Of a stretch of 31,874 nt of DNA, positions 23,653 through 30,614 are shown one piece after another. The position numbers and the translations under genes were made by a program. The stretch covers positions 1-31,874 of the forward strand of contig JBBIMX010000028.1 in assembly GCA_037444165.1 (NCBI GenBank). Reading direction: 5' to 3'. The stretch is from CALIBK01 sp037444165 (GTDB lineage Bacteria; Desulfobacterota; BSN033; UBA1163). The notes beneath the pieces were generated by a model. The model did no database searches, was not told the origin of the DNA, and saw only the letters and a list, made by a program, of their open reading frames with translations. Position 1 is the first letter of the stretch. Each line of letters begins with the position of its first letter.

Positions 23653-24018
23653 TCAGCTTCCCTCTTTCTTCTTCCCCCTCACAATGTTCACCGCCTTCTC
23701 CACCATATCCGGAATCTTTCCGAAAAAGGCCTCCACCATCGCCGGCATCCTTCGGAGATTGAGAATGGAAACCTCTCCTTCCTTCACCAATAAAAAGGCG
23801 ATGGGTTCAACACAGATTCCGCCTCCTCCTGCTCCTCCGCTTCCTCCTGAAGTTTTGATCTGTTCCGTACCAGCTCCGGCTCCGATGCCTAAGGAGATCT
23901 TTGAGACAGGGAAGACAATATAATCCGCTGCCTTAATCCCTTCTCCTACAATGATCTCCGTTTTAGCCACGGCCTTGAATCCCTCCAGCAATGTTTTAAT
24001 CAGATCTGTTGTATCCAT
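23653..24018 (-). CDS. ytfJ: GerW family protein (YtfJ)
   Basis: A 121-aa protein of the GerW/YtfJ family: LLEGFKAVAKTEIIVGEGI, a Gly-rich central loop (TSGGSGGAGGGG) with GICVEPIAFLLVKEGEV after it. In B. subtilis YtfJ (GerW) is needed for spore germination, but relatives occur widely in bacteria that do not sporulate, where the role is unknown. AGGAGG lies 9 nt before the ATG. It overlaps the DUF2953-like gene by 23 nt, an arrangement also seen for ytfI-ytfJ in Bacillus. Archease follows after 12 nt. Confidence 0.9.
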   Translation of the reverse strand: MDTTDLIKTLLEGFKAVAKTEIIVGEGIKAADYIVFPVSKISLGIGAGAGTEQIKTSGGSGGAGGGGICVEPIAFLLVKEGEVSILNLRRMPAMVEAFFGKIPDMVEKAVNIVRGKKKEGS

Positions 24019-24490
24019 GTTCCATTTCCTCCTTTCTTTTCTTTCTCCTCCTCATTTCAAGGAGTAAAGGGAAGATCCATTTTCTGAAGTGGGCCATCCC
24101 CTCTCTAAGAGAAAGGATGACTTCACCCCTAAACCCATTCTCTCCTAAAAAATTTACCGTTGCTCGGATCTTTTTTCCTTTCATCCAAGGTTGAAGGATC
24201 ACCGAGCAGCCATAAGCCAATCCATTTACCATCGGGTCCGGGAAAGAAACGGAGCCCTCTATTCGTTTGATTTTCCAATCCTTAAGAAAAGAAAGAATCC
24301 CTTTCAGATCCTTCCATCGAAGCGGAAATCGGAGATCATAAATTTTCTTTTTTTTCCTCCGAATAGGAAGACGAATCCTAAACACTCTTACCTCTTCTCT
24401 TCCTTCCTCCCATCCCATAGAGAAAAAGCCGTTCCAATGGAGGGATAGTCTTTTCCTTTGAGTATCCCAACGGAGGGAAATGGGAATCAT
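23996..24490 (-). CDS. DUF2953-like protein (YtfI-type), short form
   Basis: A 164-aa basic protein. Sequence pattern (FPLRWKDLKGILSFLKDWKI, then SFPDPMVNGLAYGCSVILQP) and position immediately before a GerW gene point to the DUF2953/YtfI family, whose Bacillus member is about 60 residues longer with an N-terminal membrane segment; that segment is lacking here. The very basic C-terminus (RRRKKRK) overlaps the GerW start. The ribosome site is weak (GAGG 11 nt upstream). Function unknown; membrane association possible. Confidence 0.65.
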   Translation of the reverse strand: MIPISLRWDTQRKRLSLHWNGFFSMGWEEGREEVRVFRIRLPIRRKKKKIYDLRFPLRWKDLKGILSFLKDWKIKRIEGSVSFPDPMVNGLAYGCSVILQPWMKGKKIRATVNFLGENGFRGEVILSLREGMAHFRKWIFPLLLEMRRRKKRKEEMEHGYNRSD

Positions 24491-24514
24491 TTCCGAATCA
24501 TCCTCTTAGGGCTC

Positions 24515-24964
24515 TTAGAATTCTTTCAACACTTCATCTTCGTAGATCTTTTCGAGTCTCTCTTTATGAGAGGACTCTTCCTGTGCAAGAACCAAGAGCA
24601 ATTTCTTTAATTGGGGGTCATGGACCAGCTTTTCTGAATTAAGATAAAGGTGTTGTGATCGTTCTTCATTTTTGATGGCCATTCGAAGGAGTTCCGCATA
24701 ATTCGTTTCGTGACTGAAAGGAATCTCCTCCATCATTTCACTCAATCCTAACCCTCTCATCTCTTTTATTTCTACCTTTTCGAGATGGTTTAAATCCAAA
24801 TTCATGAGTTTCTTTTGATGCCCATCCTCTTCTCTGGCCAACTCTTCAAACGTTTCTTTCAGTCCTGGATTTGAACGACTGGCCATCATTCGATAGAAGG
24901 TTGCTGCATCCGCCTCCTTCCTGATCGCAAACCTTAAGACCTCTTCAAGGCTCTCCAATCTCAT
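24515..24964 (-). CDS. Ferritin-like diiron protein (rubrerythrin-type, no rubredoxin domain)
   Basis: A 149-aa four-helix protein. Paired metal-binding helices are visible: FAIRKEADAATFYRMMA and ELAREEDGHQKKL (Glu, ExxH), then LRMAIKNEERSQHLYLNSEK and VLAQEESSHKERLEKIY (second Glu, ExxH). This is the rubrerythrin-like arrangement, usually tied to peroxide or iron handling in anaerobes. There is no rubredoxin C-terminal domain. AAGGAGGAGA precedes the ATG. It overlaps the DUF2007-like gene by 20 nt, so both are made together. Confidence 0.88.
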   Translation of the reverse strand: MRLESLEEVLRFAIRKEADAATFYRMMASRSNPGLKETFEELAREEDGHQKKLMNLDLNHLEKVEIKEMRGLGLSEMMEEIPFSHETNYAELLRMAIKNEERSQHLYLNSEKLVHDPQLKKLLLVLAQEESSHKERLEKIYEDEVLKEF

Positions 24965-25193
24965 CTCTCTCCTCCTTAAAAGTCGTTTTGATCTCTACGA
25001 TCATTGTTTTAGCTTGGGTTTCAAATTCCTTTGGAACCATCACCACTCCCCACCCTTTCTGGGGAAGATAGAGCCCATCATAGGCTGTATCCAGAAAGGA
25101 TCGGATGATAAAGGGGATTTCGGCTTCTTTTAAAACCTGTGAAATCCGATCCCCTTCAAAACGATTTTCAATCACCCCTACCTTTACCCACAT
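24945..25193 (-). CDS. DUF2007-like small protein
   Basis: An 82-aa protein with the ferredoxin-like pattern of the DUF2007 (putative signal-transducing) family: VGVIENRFEGDRISQVLKEA, a buried strand IPFIIRSF, then WGVVMVPKEFETQAKTMIVE. It has no catalytic motif. It leads the eight-gene run to cheR, directly behind a good promoter, with AAGGAAA 6 nt upstream of the ATG. The frame overlaps the ferritin-like gene by 20 nt. Confidence 0.75.
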   Translation of the reverse strand: MWVKVGVIENRFEGDRISQVLKEAEIPFIIRSFLDTAYDGLYLPQKGWGVVMVPKEFETQAKTMIVEIKTTFKEERDEIGEP

Positions 25194-25211
25194 TGCTGTT
25201 TCCTTTTATCA

Positions 25212-25247
25212 ATTATATATTATATAACGAAAAAGAGTGATTCCCAA
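25212..25247 (-). promoter_or_regulatory. Candidate promoter of the eight-gene rtcB run
   Basis: Minus strand TTGGGA (25247-25242), a 17-nt spacer, TATAAT (25224-25219), with a second TATAAT at 25217-25212. The predicted start near 25212 is about 20 nt before the first gene. It could drive all genes down to cheR, since gaps are at most 33 nt. The CTTGGGA...ACTCTTTTT stretch resembles the ubiE promoter. Confidence 0.55.
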
Positions 25248-25336
25248 GAGTTTTTTCAAATTTTTTGTAATGCCTCACTCAGATGGAGAATAAGCCAGTG
25301 AGGGATGACAACTTTTTAAAAGAGAGGGAGGAAAGG

Positions 25337-26440
25337 ATGGACACATTAAAGATGGGATCTATTCTGTGTATTCTTTTATTGACCTTTGGAAATGGGAATG
25401 GTCAATCTCTGAAAGAATATTCCGGGGATTTCAGAGAGCTTTCAGAGAGGATTGAAATTCTGGAGAATTCCATCCAGGCCCTTCGATCCGAAGTGACCGC
25501 TCTGAAGGAAAAGAGAGATACCCTCTCCTGTCGTCGCCCCTTATGGTCCTACAAACTTCCTAAAGAAGTCGATCTCTGCGGAGAAAAAATTCCTCTTGAG
25601 GATCGACCGATTTGGGAAAAATTAGATCGAGAATTTATAGTGACCTTAGACTCCGAAGCCCAGGTCCTCCTATGGATGAAACGATCCCGGCGATACTTCC
25701 CTTATATTGAACAGAGGCTTAAGGAGATGAACCTTCCTGAGGATTTAAAATACATCACCATTACAGAAAGTGGCCTGAGACCCTATGCGGTCTCCTCCTC
25801 AGGAGCTGGAGGAATATGGCAATTTATCCCATCGACAGGGGAGAAATATGGAATGAGGAGAGGAGTGGGGTTGGACGAGCGATTTGATTTTTTTAAGGCG
25901 ACAGAGGGAGCCCTGACCTATTTAAAAGCTCTTTACGAAGAGTTTCAGAGCTGGATCCTTGCGATAGCCGCTTACCATGCTGGTGAAAATCGAATTCGAA
26001 AGGAGATCGAGCTCCAGAAGACAAGAAACTATTTCTACCTCCATCTTCCGATGGAGACAGAACGATACATCTTTAAGATTGCGGTAGCAAAGATCATCCT
26101 TTCCAATCCAGAGCGCTACGGGTTTGTTCTTGAGGAAAATGAATGCTATGATCCCTTCAGGGTTGAAAGACTTCAGATCGAGCTCCCCCAACCCCTTCCT
26201 CTGATCGAGGTCGCAAGGGCCATTGGATATTACTATAAAGAAGTGAAAGAATTAAATCCTCACCTGTCCGGAGACTCCGTTCCTGTGGGAACCCATTTTC
26301 TCAATCTGCCTTCCGGGACCTCTGAAAAATTCTTACTTTTCCTTTCCGCCTGGAAAAAAGAACTCGAACAGAAATCCATCCCTTTCCCCAAAGGCCCTCC
26401 GGGGCCGAGCATCCCTGAGAAGGCCACCCCGGAGGAATAA
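25337..26440 (+). CDS. Lytic murein transglycosylase (MltD-like, GH23)
   Basis: A 367-aa exported protein. The signal peptide is MDTLKMGSILCILLLTFGNG; a coiled coil follows (ELSERIEILENSIQALRSEV). The GH23 SLT domain lies at about residues 120-240, with the catalytic Glu in ITITESGLRPYAVSSSGAGG, then WQFIPSTGEKYGM and AIAAYHAGENRI. The last ~110 residues contain a LysM-like stretch (LPLIEVARAIGYYYKEVKEL) that would bind peptidoglycan. It cleaves murein to 1,6-anhydromuramic ends. The ATG at 25337 (GGGAGGAAAGG just upstream, signal peptide begins here) replaces a longer frame from 25283. Confidence 0.9.
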   Translation: MDTLKMGSILCILLLTFGNGNGQSLKEYSGDFRELSERIEILENSIQALRSEVTALKEKRDTLSCRRPLWSYKLPKEVDLCGEKIPLEDRPIWEKLDREFIVTLDSEAQVLLWMKRSRRYFPYIEQRLKEMNLPEDLKYITITESGLRPYAVSSSGAGGIWQFIPSTGEKYGMRRGVGLDERFDFFKATEGALTYLKALYEEFQSWILAIAAYHAGENRIRKEIELQKTRNYFYLHLPMETERYIFKIAVAKIILSNPERYGFVLEENECYDPFRVERLQIELPQPLPLIEVARAIGYYYKEVKELNPHLSGDSVPVGTHFLNLPSGTSEKFLLFLSAWKKELEQKSIPFPKGPPGPSIPEKATPEE

Positions 26441-26445
26441 ATGTA

Positions 26446-26470
26446 TCCCTTTACTGAAGGGTGGAAGTGA
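26446..26470. repeat. Dispersed short repeat, copy 2 (hairpin after the transglycosylase gene)
   Basis: ATCCCTTTACTGAAGGGTGG at 26446-26465 resembles the stretch at 11229-11252. CCCTT and AAGGG form a 5-bp stem around TACTG, 10 nt after the transglycosylase stop. Without a T run it is a weak terminator at most. Confidence 0.4.
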
Positions 26471-26497
26471 GGGATTTCGAATCCATCATAATTTTTA

Positions 26498-26526
26498 TTG
26501 AAATTCTTTTTCAAAAAGAATATCCT
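26498..26526 (+). promoter_or_regulatory. Histidine-kinase promoter with a 19-bp palindrome in its spacer
   Basis: TTGAAA (26498-26503), a 17-nt spacer and TATCCT (26521-26526). ATTCTTTTT-C-AAAAAGAAT (26503-26521), a perfect 9-bp inverted repeat, fills the space between the boxes, a classical operator position. The downstream AGGGG and ATG (26552) fit a leader of about 20 nt. Confidence 0.42.
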
Positions 26527-26551
26527 TAAATCCATTAGATAGGGGTTCCAT

Positions 26552-28087
26552 ATGGAAAAGGAACGAATATTAATTGTGGATGACGAAGTCCCCATCCTTG
26601 AGATGGTCTCCCAATATGTGAGTCTCCTGGGCTATGAAGCCTCAACCGCCCAGCGTGGAGAGGAAGCCCTCTCCTTATTAGATCGCCAGCCCTATACGAT
26701 TCTACTCACGGATATCAAGATGCCTGATATGGATGGATTTGAGTTAATAAAGAGAGTCAAAGAGAAATGTCCAGGCCTTCATATTATTGCTATGACAGGA
26801 CACGGTGCCTCCTATACCTATACGGATGTGGTTGCCGCAGGAGCCAGCGATTTTCTCAATAAACCTTTTTCACTGGACGAGATGAGAGCGAAGTTGAGGC
26901 GTATCATTCAGGAAAGAAAACTCATCTCTGATCTCACCCAGAAATCCATCGAGCTGGAAAAGTTGAACGAGGAACTGAAAAGGCTTGATCAACTAAAATC
27001 GGTTTTTATTTCCAGCGTCTCTCATGAGATTCGAACCCCCCTCACCGTGATCAAGGAGTTTATCTCGTTGATTCTGGAAGGCCATGGAGGAAGCCTGACG
27101 GAAGACCAGAAGGAGTATTTAGGAATCGCCCACAAAAATATTTTGAGATTGACCAATCTGATCGATACCCTTCTCGACTTTTCGAGGATTGAATCCGGGA
27201 AAGGGCTTCAATTGAAATTCGAATCGGCCCGATTAGATGAAGTCGTAGAGGAGGCCCTGTTGACCCTTTCCCCCTCCCTCGAAGAAAAAAGGATCACGTT
27301 GGAGAACCATCTTGATCCTGAAATTCCACTGGTCTTGATCGATCGAAACCGAATGGCAGAGGTCTTTATCAATCTCATCAGTAACGGGATTAAGTTTACC
27401 CCTCCAGGGGGAACGATTACGATCGATACAAGGGGCCTTACTGAAAACCGAGATTATTTAAAAGTGGTGGTCAGGGATACAGGAATGGGAATCTCCCCCG
27501 AAGACCTTCCAAAAATCTTCGACCGATTCTATCAGGCCCAAAAAGCTCAGACCGGAGTCTCGATGGGGACGGGGTTAGGCCTTGCCATTACGAAAGAGAT
27601 CATTGAAAAGCACAAGGGGAGCATTCATGCGGAAAGCCGATGGGGAAGTGGAAGCTCCTTCATTTTCACGATTCCCCTCCTTGGGGCTCGAACTATCTTT
27701 AACCTCCTGATCCAACCCATGTTGGAAGATGCTGAGAGGGATGGACTCTCTTTTTCTATGATCCGAGTTCGTTTCTGGGATCCGAAAGGAAAAAGAGAGG
27801 TCGATCTTCACCCCGACTCATGGGAAGGGGTGAAGTATGCCATTCAAAAGATGGTTCGTTCGGTCGATACGGTCATCCCCTTCCAGAACAATACCATTTA
27901 CATTTTTTCTTTCATTGATCAGAAATTAGCTCAGGAGATTGGAGAAAGAGTGCAAACAAAATTGACCCAGGGAGGGTATATCCCGAAAGGAGTGGAAGTC
28001 CAATTCAAGACCTATTCTTTTCCTCAGAATGCGGCGAATAAAGAGGATTTTTTAAAAGAATGCCGTGATCTGGTAAAAGAAGAGTAA
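26552..28087 (+). CDS. Receiver-histidine kinase hybrid with a degenerate GGDEF-like tail
   Basis: A 511-aa cytoplasmic protein without membrane segments. Receiver domain (1-120) with acidic pocket DDE at 10-12, phospho-Asp54 in TDIKMPD and Lys104 in NKPF; a coiled coil; HisKA with phospho-His158 in SVSHEIRTPLTV; HATPase with N box FINLISNGIKFTP, G1 DTGMGIS and G2 GTGLGLAITKEII. The last ~130 residues (from about 380) look like a cyclase-type fold: VRSVDTVIPFQNNTIYIF takes the place of the usual D-x-hydrophobic-RYGGDEF stretch, without GGDEF. This suggests an inactive GGDEF domain; that part is inference. It would accept a signal on the receiver and modulate the kinase. Small genes follow in the same direction. 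Confidence 0.9.
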   Translation: MEKERILIVDDEVPILEMVSQYVSLLGYEASTAQRGEEALSLLDRQPYTILLTDIKMPDMDGFELIKRVKEKCPGLHIIAMTGHGASYTYTDVVAAGASDFLNKPFSLDEMRAKLRRIIQERKLISDLTQKSIELEKLNEELKRLDQLKSVFISSVSHEIRTPLTVIKEFISLILEGHGGSLTEDQKEYLGIAHKNILRLTNLIDTLLDFSRIESGKGLQLKFESARLDEVVEEALLTLSPSLEEKRITLENHLDPEIPLVLIDRNRMAEVFINLISNGIKFTPPGGTITIDTRGLTENRDYLKVVVRDTGMGISPEDLPKIFDRFYQAQKAQTGVSMGTGLGLAITKEIIEKHKGSIHAESRWGSGSSFIFTIPLLGARTIFNLLIQPMLEDAERDGLSFSMIRVRFWDPKGKREVDLHPDSWEGVKYAIQKMVRSVDTVIPFQNNTIYIFSFIDQKLAQEIGERVQTKLTQGGYIPKGVEVQFKTYSFPQNAANKEDFLKECRDLVKEE

Positions 28088-28109
28088 CCTTTTATTTTCA
28101 GAGGGGACA

Positions 28110-28397
28110 ATGAAAAAGCTTCCCATCCTTCTTTTATTTTTCGGTCTTATGACGGCGTGCGAGTCGAAATCTCCATCCCCCCTTCCTGAAGCCCCATCTC
28201 CCCCACCCCCGAAGGTGACAATTGAAAGAGAAAAGAGGGAGGTCGAGCCCCTCCCTCCTGAAGTGAAGATTAAATTGAGGCGGGATGGAAAGGATAACTA
28301 CTCCTGGGAGTTGAGCGGTTCAGATGCGGATGAAATCCTGAAGATTAATGAAAAATTAAGAAAAAGATTGGGAGGGGAACAGAAAACCTCTCCCTGA
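28110..28397 (+). CDS. Small lipoprotein
   Basis: A 95-aa protein with a lipoprotein signal peptide (MKKLPILLLFFGLMTAC; lipobox LMTAC, lipidated Cys at 17). The residues after it are Ser/Pro-rich (SPSPLPEAPSPPPPK), typical of a tether, then a basic/acidic tail with helix-forming DADEILKINEKLRKRL. No known domain. GAGGGG precedes the ATG; it lies 22 nt after the kinase gene and 24 nt before a small membrane protein. Confidence 0.78.
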   Translation: MKKLPILLLFFGLMTACESKSPSPLPEAPSPPPPKVTIEREKREVEPLPPEVKIKLRRDGKDNYSWELSGSDADEILKINEKLRKRLGGEQKTSP

Positions 28398-28421
28398 AAA
28401 AGAAGGAGGTCCTTATAGGAG

Positions 28422-28646
28422 ATGGAACTTTTTATCGAACAGATTCTTAAAGAACTCCCCTTTGGCCTGGGCATTGCCTTGCTCATCTTTTTAGGAATCC
28501 TCTTAATCTTGTGGATTCTTCTCCCCCTCTGGATCCTATTCATTCACTGGAACACCGGGAAAATTCGACAAGAGATCCAAAACCTTTCTGAGCTCATCGA
28601 AAAAAGGGGGTGGGAAGAAGGTTATGTTTCTGGTCCTAAAGATTAA
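28422..28646 (+). CDS. Small single-pass membrane protein
   Basis: A 74-aa protein with one long hydrophobic stretch (about residues 13-43, maybe two short passes) and a hydrophilic C-terminal helix (IRQEIQNLSELIEKRGWEEG). AAGGAGG 12 nt upstream and GGAG at the start support translation. The C-terminal 23 nt overlap the next gene. No family recognised. Confidence 0.65.
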   Translation: MELFIEQILKELPFGLGIALLIFLGILLILWILLPLWILFIHWNTGKIRQEIQNLSELIEKRGWEEGYVSGPKD

Positions 28647-29064
28647 GGGAATCCTTTTTCTCTTCCTGTGGCTAATAGTTCAAGAATCCCTTTCCTATGG
28701 CCAAAGCCTTCAAAAAATCCCCCTCTTTATCAAAGATAGAGAGATATGGGTGGAAGTAGCCCGAACACACGCGGAGAGAGCCAGAGGCCTGATGGGGAGA
28801 AAAGATCTGGGTAAAGATGAGGGAATGCTCTTCATCTTTGAAACAGAGGATTACCATGGATTCTGGATGAAAAACACTCCCATTCCACTCAGTATCGCTT
28901 TTATTGACAAGGAGGGCAAGATTGTCGAGATCACGGATATGGAACCCTACTCCTTGGAGTCTCACCTTCCTCCAACACCCATCCTATATGCCCTCGAAAT
29001 GAGAAAGGGCTGGTTTAAAACGAATCGAATCAAAAAAGGGGATTGGGTCAGGTTTTCAAAATAA
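28624..29064 (+). CDS. DUF192 family secreted protein
   Basis: A 146-aa protein with an N-terminal signal peptide (ILFLFLWLIVQESLSYGQS). The DUF192 domain is complete: VEVARTHAERARGLMGRKDL, then GMLFIFETEDYHGFWMKNT, IPLSIAFIDKEGKIVEI and ALEMRKGWFKTNRIKKGD. The role of this small domain in bacteria is unknown. The ATG at 28624 lies in the end of the upstream gene, with GAAGAAGG next to it. Confidence 0.88.
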   Translation: MFLVLKIKGILFLFLWLIVQESLSYGQSLQKIPLFIKDREIWVEVARTHAERARGLMGRKDLGKDEGMLFIFETEDYHGFWMKNTPIPLSIAFIDKEGKIVEITDMEPYSLESHLPPTPILYALEMRKGWFKTNRIKKGDWVRFSK

Positions 29065-29068
29065 CCCT

Positions 29069-29503
29069 TCATTGAGGCGCCTTCCATCGGATAATCAAAG
29101 CATCCTCATTCCCATAATAGAGAGGGACGACACCGGTGATTCTAAATCCCATCTGAAAATAGAAGGCCTGTGCTCCCTGGTTGCTTCTTCTTACCTCTGC
29201 CCATAATTCTTTCTGATAAGAATCCTCCATTGCCCTCTGAATCAATTTTCTTCCGATCCCTTTCCTTCTGTGGAGAGGATGAACGGCAATGGAGATGATA
29301 TGTCCTTCAGGCGTATAAACGATGTAGCCTAAAATCTTTTCCTTTTCTTCTTCATGAGCCTTATCCGTGAAGACCAGAAAGGTTTCAGGATAGAGGATAT
29401 AGAGTTCCATAAAGGTCCTCCAATTATAGGGGGATTTGGGGAAGGACTCTTTCTCAATTTGAAGGATAGCGGAAAGGTCAACGGGTGAAAAAGGCCTTAT
29501 CAT
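29069..29503 (-). CDS. rimI: GNAT acetyltransferase, RimI-like
   Basis: A 144-aa N-acetyltransferase: MIRPFSPVDLSAILQIEKES, acetyl-CoA motif A ISIAVHPLHRRKGIGRKLI (R/QxxGxG/A: RRKGIG) and the RimI-type LWAEVRRSNQGAQAFYFQMG. RimI acetylates the N-terminus of ribosomal protein S18, but many relatives act elsewhere, so the name is tentative. The ATG lies 2 nt after the stop of the ubiE-like gene. Confidence 0.82.
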   Translation of the reverse strand: MIRPFSPVDLSAILQIEKESFPKSPYNWRTFMELYILYPETFLVFTDKAHEEEKEKILGYIVYTPEGHIISIAVHPLHRRKGIGRKLIQRAMEDSYQKELWAEVRRSNQGAQAFYFQMGFRITGVVPLYYGNEDALIIRWKAPQ

Positions 29504-29505
29504 CT

Positions 29506-30216
29506 CTATGGCTTTATTCCGGAAAGGACGGAGGCAATCCCTCCCGTGAGAGGGAAAGACTTTATCTCTACCAGGCCAGCTCGATTCATGAGACTTTTGT
29601 AATCTTCCGCCTTCTGGAAGCGGAGAATCGATTCTGGAAGATAGGCATAGGCCCCTTTATTTCCGGACAGAAGGCCACCAAGACAGGGAAGGATCTTCTT
29701 AATATAAATGGAATAGAACCGGCTCATCACTCCTTTTTCAGGGAAGGTAAACTCTAAGACCACCACCTTCCCCCCTTTTTTGACTACCCGAACCATCTCG
29801 GAAAGGGCCTCTTCCTTTTTTATAATGTTTCTAAGTCCAAAGGCAATAAAAGAAGCTGAAAAGGAATCTTCTTTGAAGGGTAAGGCAAGAGCATCTCCCA
29901 GACCTAAAAAGACATTCCGAAGGAGGCCTCTACGGGTCATCTTTTTTTGAGCTCGACGGATCATCGATTCAGAAAAATCAATTCCAAAAACCTGTCTGAG
30001 ATAGCCATCTCTTTTTACGATTTCAATCGCTCCATCCCCCGTCCCTGTGGCAATGTCCAAGATCCATCCTTCGTAACCTTTTAGTTCCTGAACGGCCCTT
30101 CTCCTCCAATAGATATCCCGGTTTAAACTTAAAAGATGATTCAGGAGATCGTATTTCGGAGCGATATGATCAAAAAGGCTTCGGATAGATTGAGGATTAA
30201 ATGGATAGGTTTTCAT
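29506..30216 (-). CDS. ubiE: UbiE/MenG-type quinone C-methyltransferase
   Basis: A 236-aa SAM-dependent methyltransferase that, by family, adds the last methyl group to the menaquinone or ubiquinone ring. Visible: IRSLFDHIAPKYDLLNHLLS, the SAM motif ILDIATGTGDGAIEI, IDFSESMIRRAQKKM, GDALALPFKEDSFSA and ASFIAFGLRN, all UbiE-class hallmarks. In an anaerobe the menaquinone route is more likely. The ATG at 30216 fits the family N-terminus (MKTY... then NPQSIRSLFDHIA); a longer reading to 30336 lies across the promoter and is rejected. The rimI-like gene is 2 nt downstream. Confidence 0.9.
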   Translation of the reverse strand: MKTYPFNPQSIRSLFDHIAPKYDLLNHLLSLNRDIYWRRRAVQELKGYEGWILDIATGTGDGAIEIVKRDGYLRQVFGIDFSESMIRRAQKKMTRRGLLRNVFLGLGDALALPFKEDSFSASFIAFGLRNIIKKEEALSEMVRVVKKGGKVVVLEFTFPEKGVMSRFYSIYIKKILPCLGGLLSGNKGAYAYLPESILRFQKAEDYKSLMNRAGLVEIKSFPLTGGIASVLSGIKP

Positions 30217-30235
30217 AAAACAGAACCTGAAAAAA

Positions 30236-30264
30236 ATTATACCAAAAAGAGTAATCCCAAGCAA
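30236..30264 (-). promoter_or_regulatory. Candidate promoter of the ubiE-rimI pair
   Basis: Minus strand TTGCTT (30264-30259), a 17-nt spacer, TATAAT (30241-30236). The predicted start near 30229 leaves a 13-nt leader. The -10 is perfect, the -35 weak (3 of 6). The sequence CTTGGGATTACTCTTTTT resembles that in the rtcB-run promoter. Confidence 0.42.
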
Positions 30265-30265
30265 T

Positions 30266-30292
30266 CCGTAATCCCTCATGAATGAATTACGG
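30266..30292. promoter_or_regulatory. Inverted repeat between divergent ubiE and TPR genes
   Basis: CCGTAAT (30266-30272) and ATTACGG (30286-30292) form a perfect 7-bp inverted repeat 13 nt apart, just upstream of the ubiE -35 box. The spacing between half-sites (20 nt between centres) suits a dimeric regulator on one DNA face. No regulator gene is adjacent. Confidence 0.3.
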
Positions 30293-30347
30293 CAATCTTC
30301 ACTCACTCTCCATTTGACTTTTTCGAGATGATCCAATAATTTAATGA

Positions 30348-30614
30348 ATGATGTCTCCTATTCTTACCAAGACCTTAGCTGAGATTTACCTTAAACAGGG
30401 GCATCTTAAAGAAGCTTATGAGATCTATCAGGCCTTATCCAAAAAAGACCCTTCCGATCCAGAAATCCGAAAGAGGCTTGAAGAACTGAAAGCCCGTCTT
30501 GACCCTTCCCCTGTAGAATTATCTTTTTCATTTCGCTCCCCTGAAGAGAAGCTTCGTTTCCTGAAAAGATGGCTTGCCAATATTCAAAAGAGGAGAAAAA
30601 AAATTGGACCTTGA
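30348..30614 (+). CDS. Small TPR-repeat protein
   Basis: An 88-aa protein with one clear tetratricopeptide repeat (LAEIYLKQGHLKEAYEIYQA, then LSKKDPSDPEIRKRLEELKA) and a basic tail. It probably serves as a protein-binding adaptor. The ATG has no ribosome site; TTGACT...AATAAT ends 8 nt upstream, so the message may be leaderless. It overlaps the M24 peptidase gene by 11 nt, suggesting coupled translation. Confidence 0.75.
   Translation: MMSPILTKTLAEIYLKQGHLKEAYEIYQALSKKDPSDPEIRKRLEELKARLDPSPVELSFSFRSPEEKLRFLKRWLANIQKRRKKIGP

Noticed and set aside
26315..26335. Second copy of the MITE end (ACCTCTGAAAAA) inside the transglycosylase gene
   Set aside because: Only 12 bases match, it is within conserved coding sequence, and there is no partner repeat or target duplication.
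30217..30336. N-terminal 40-residue extension of the ubiE-like protein
   Set aside because: It spans the TATAAT promoter and lacks family similarity; the family N-terminus fits the ATG at 30216.
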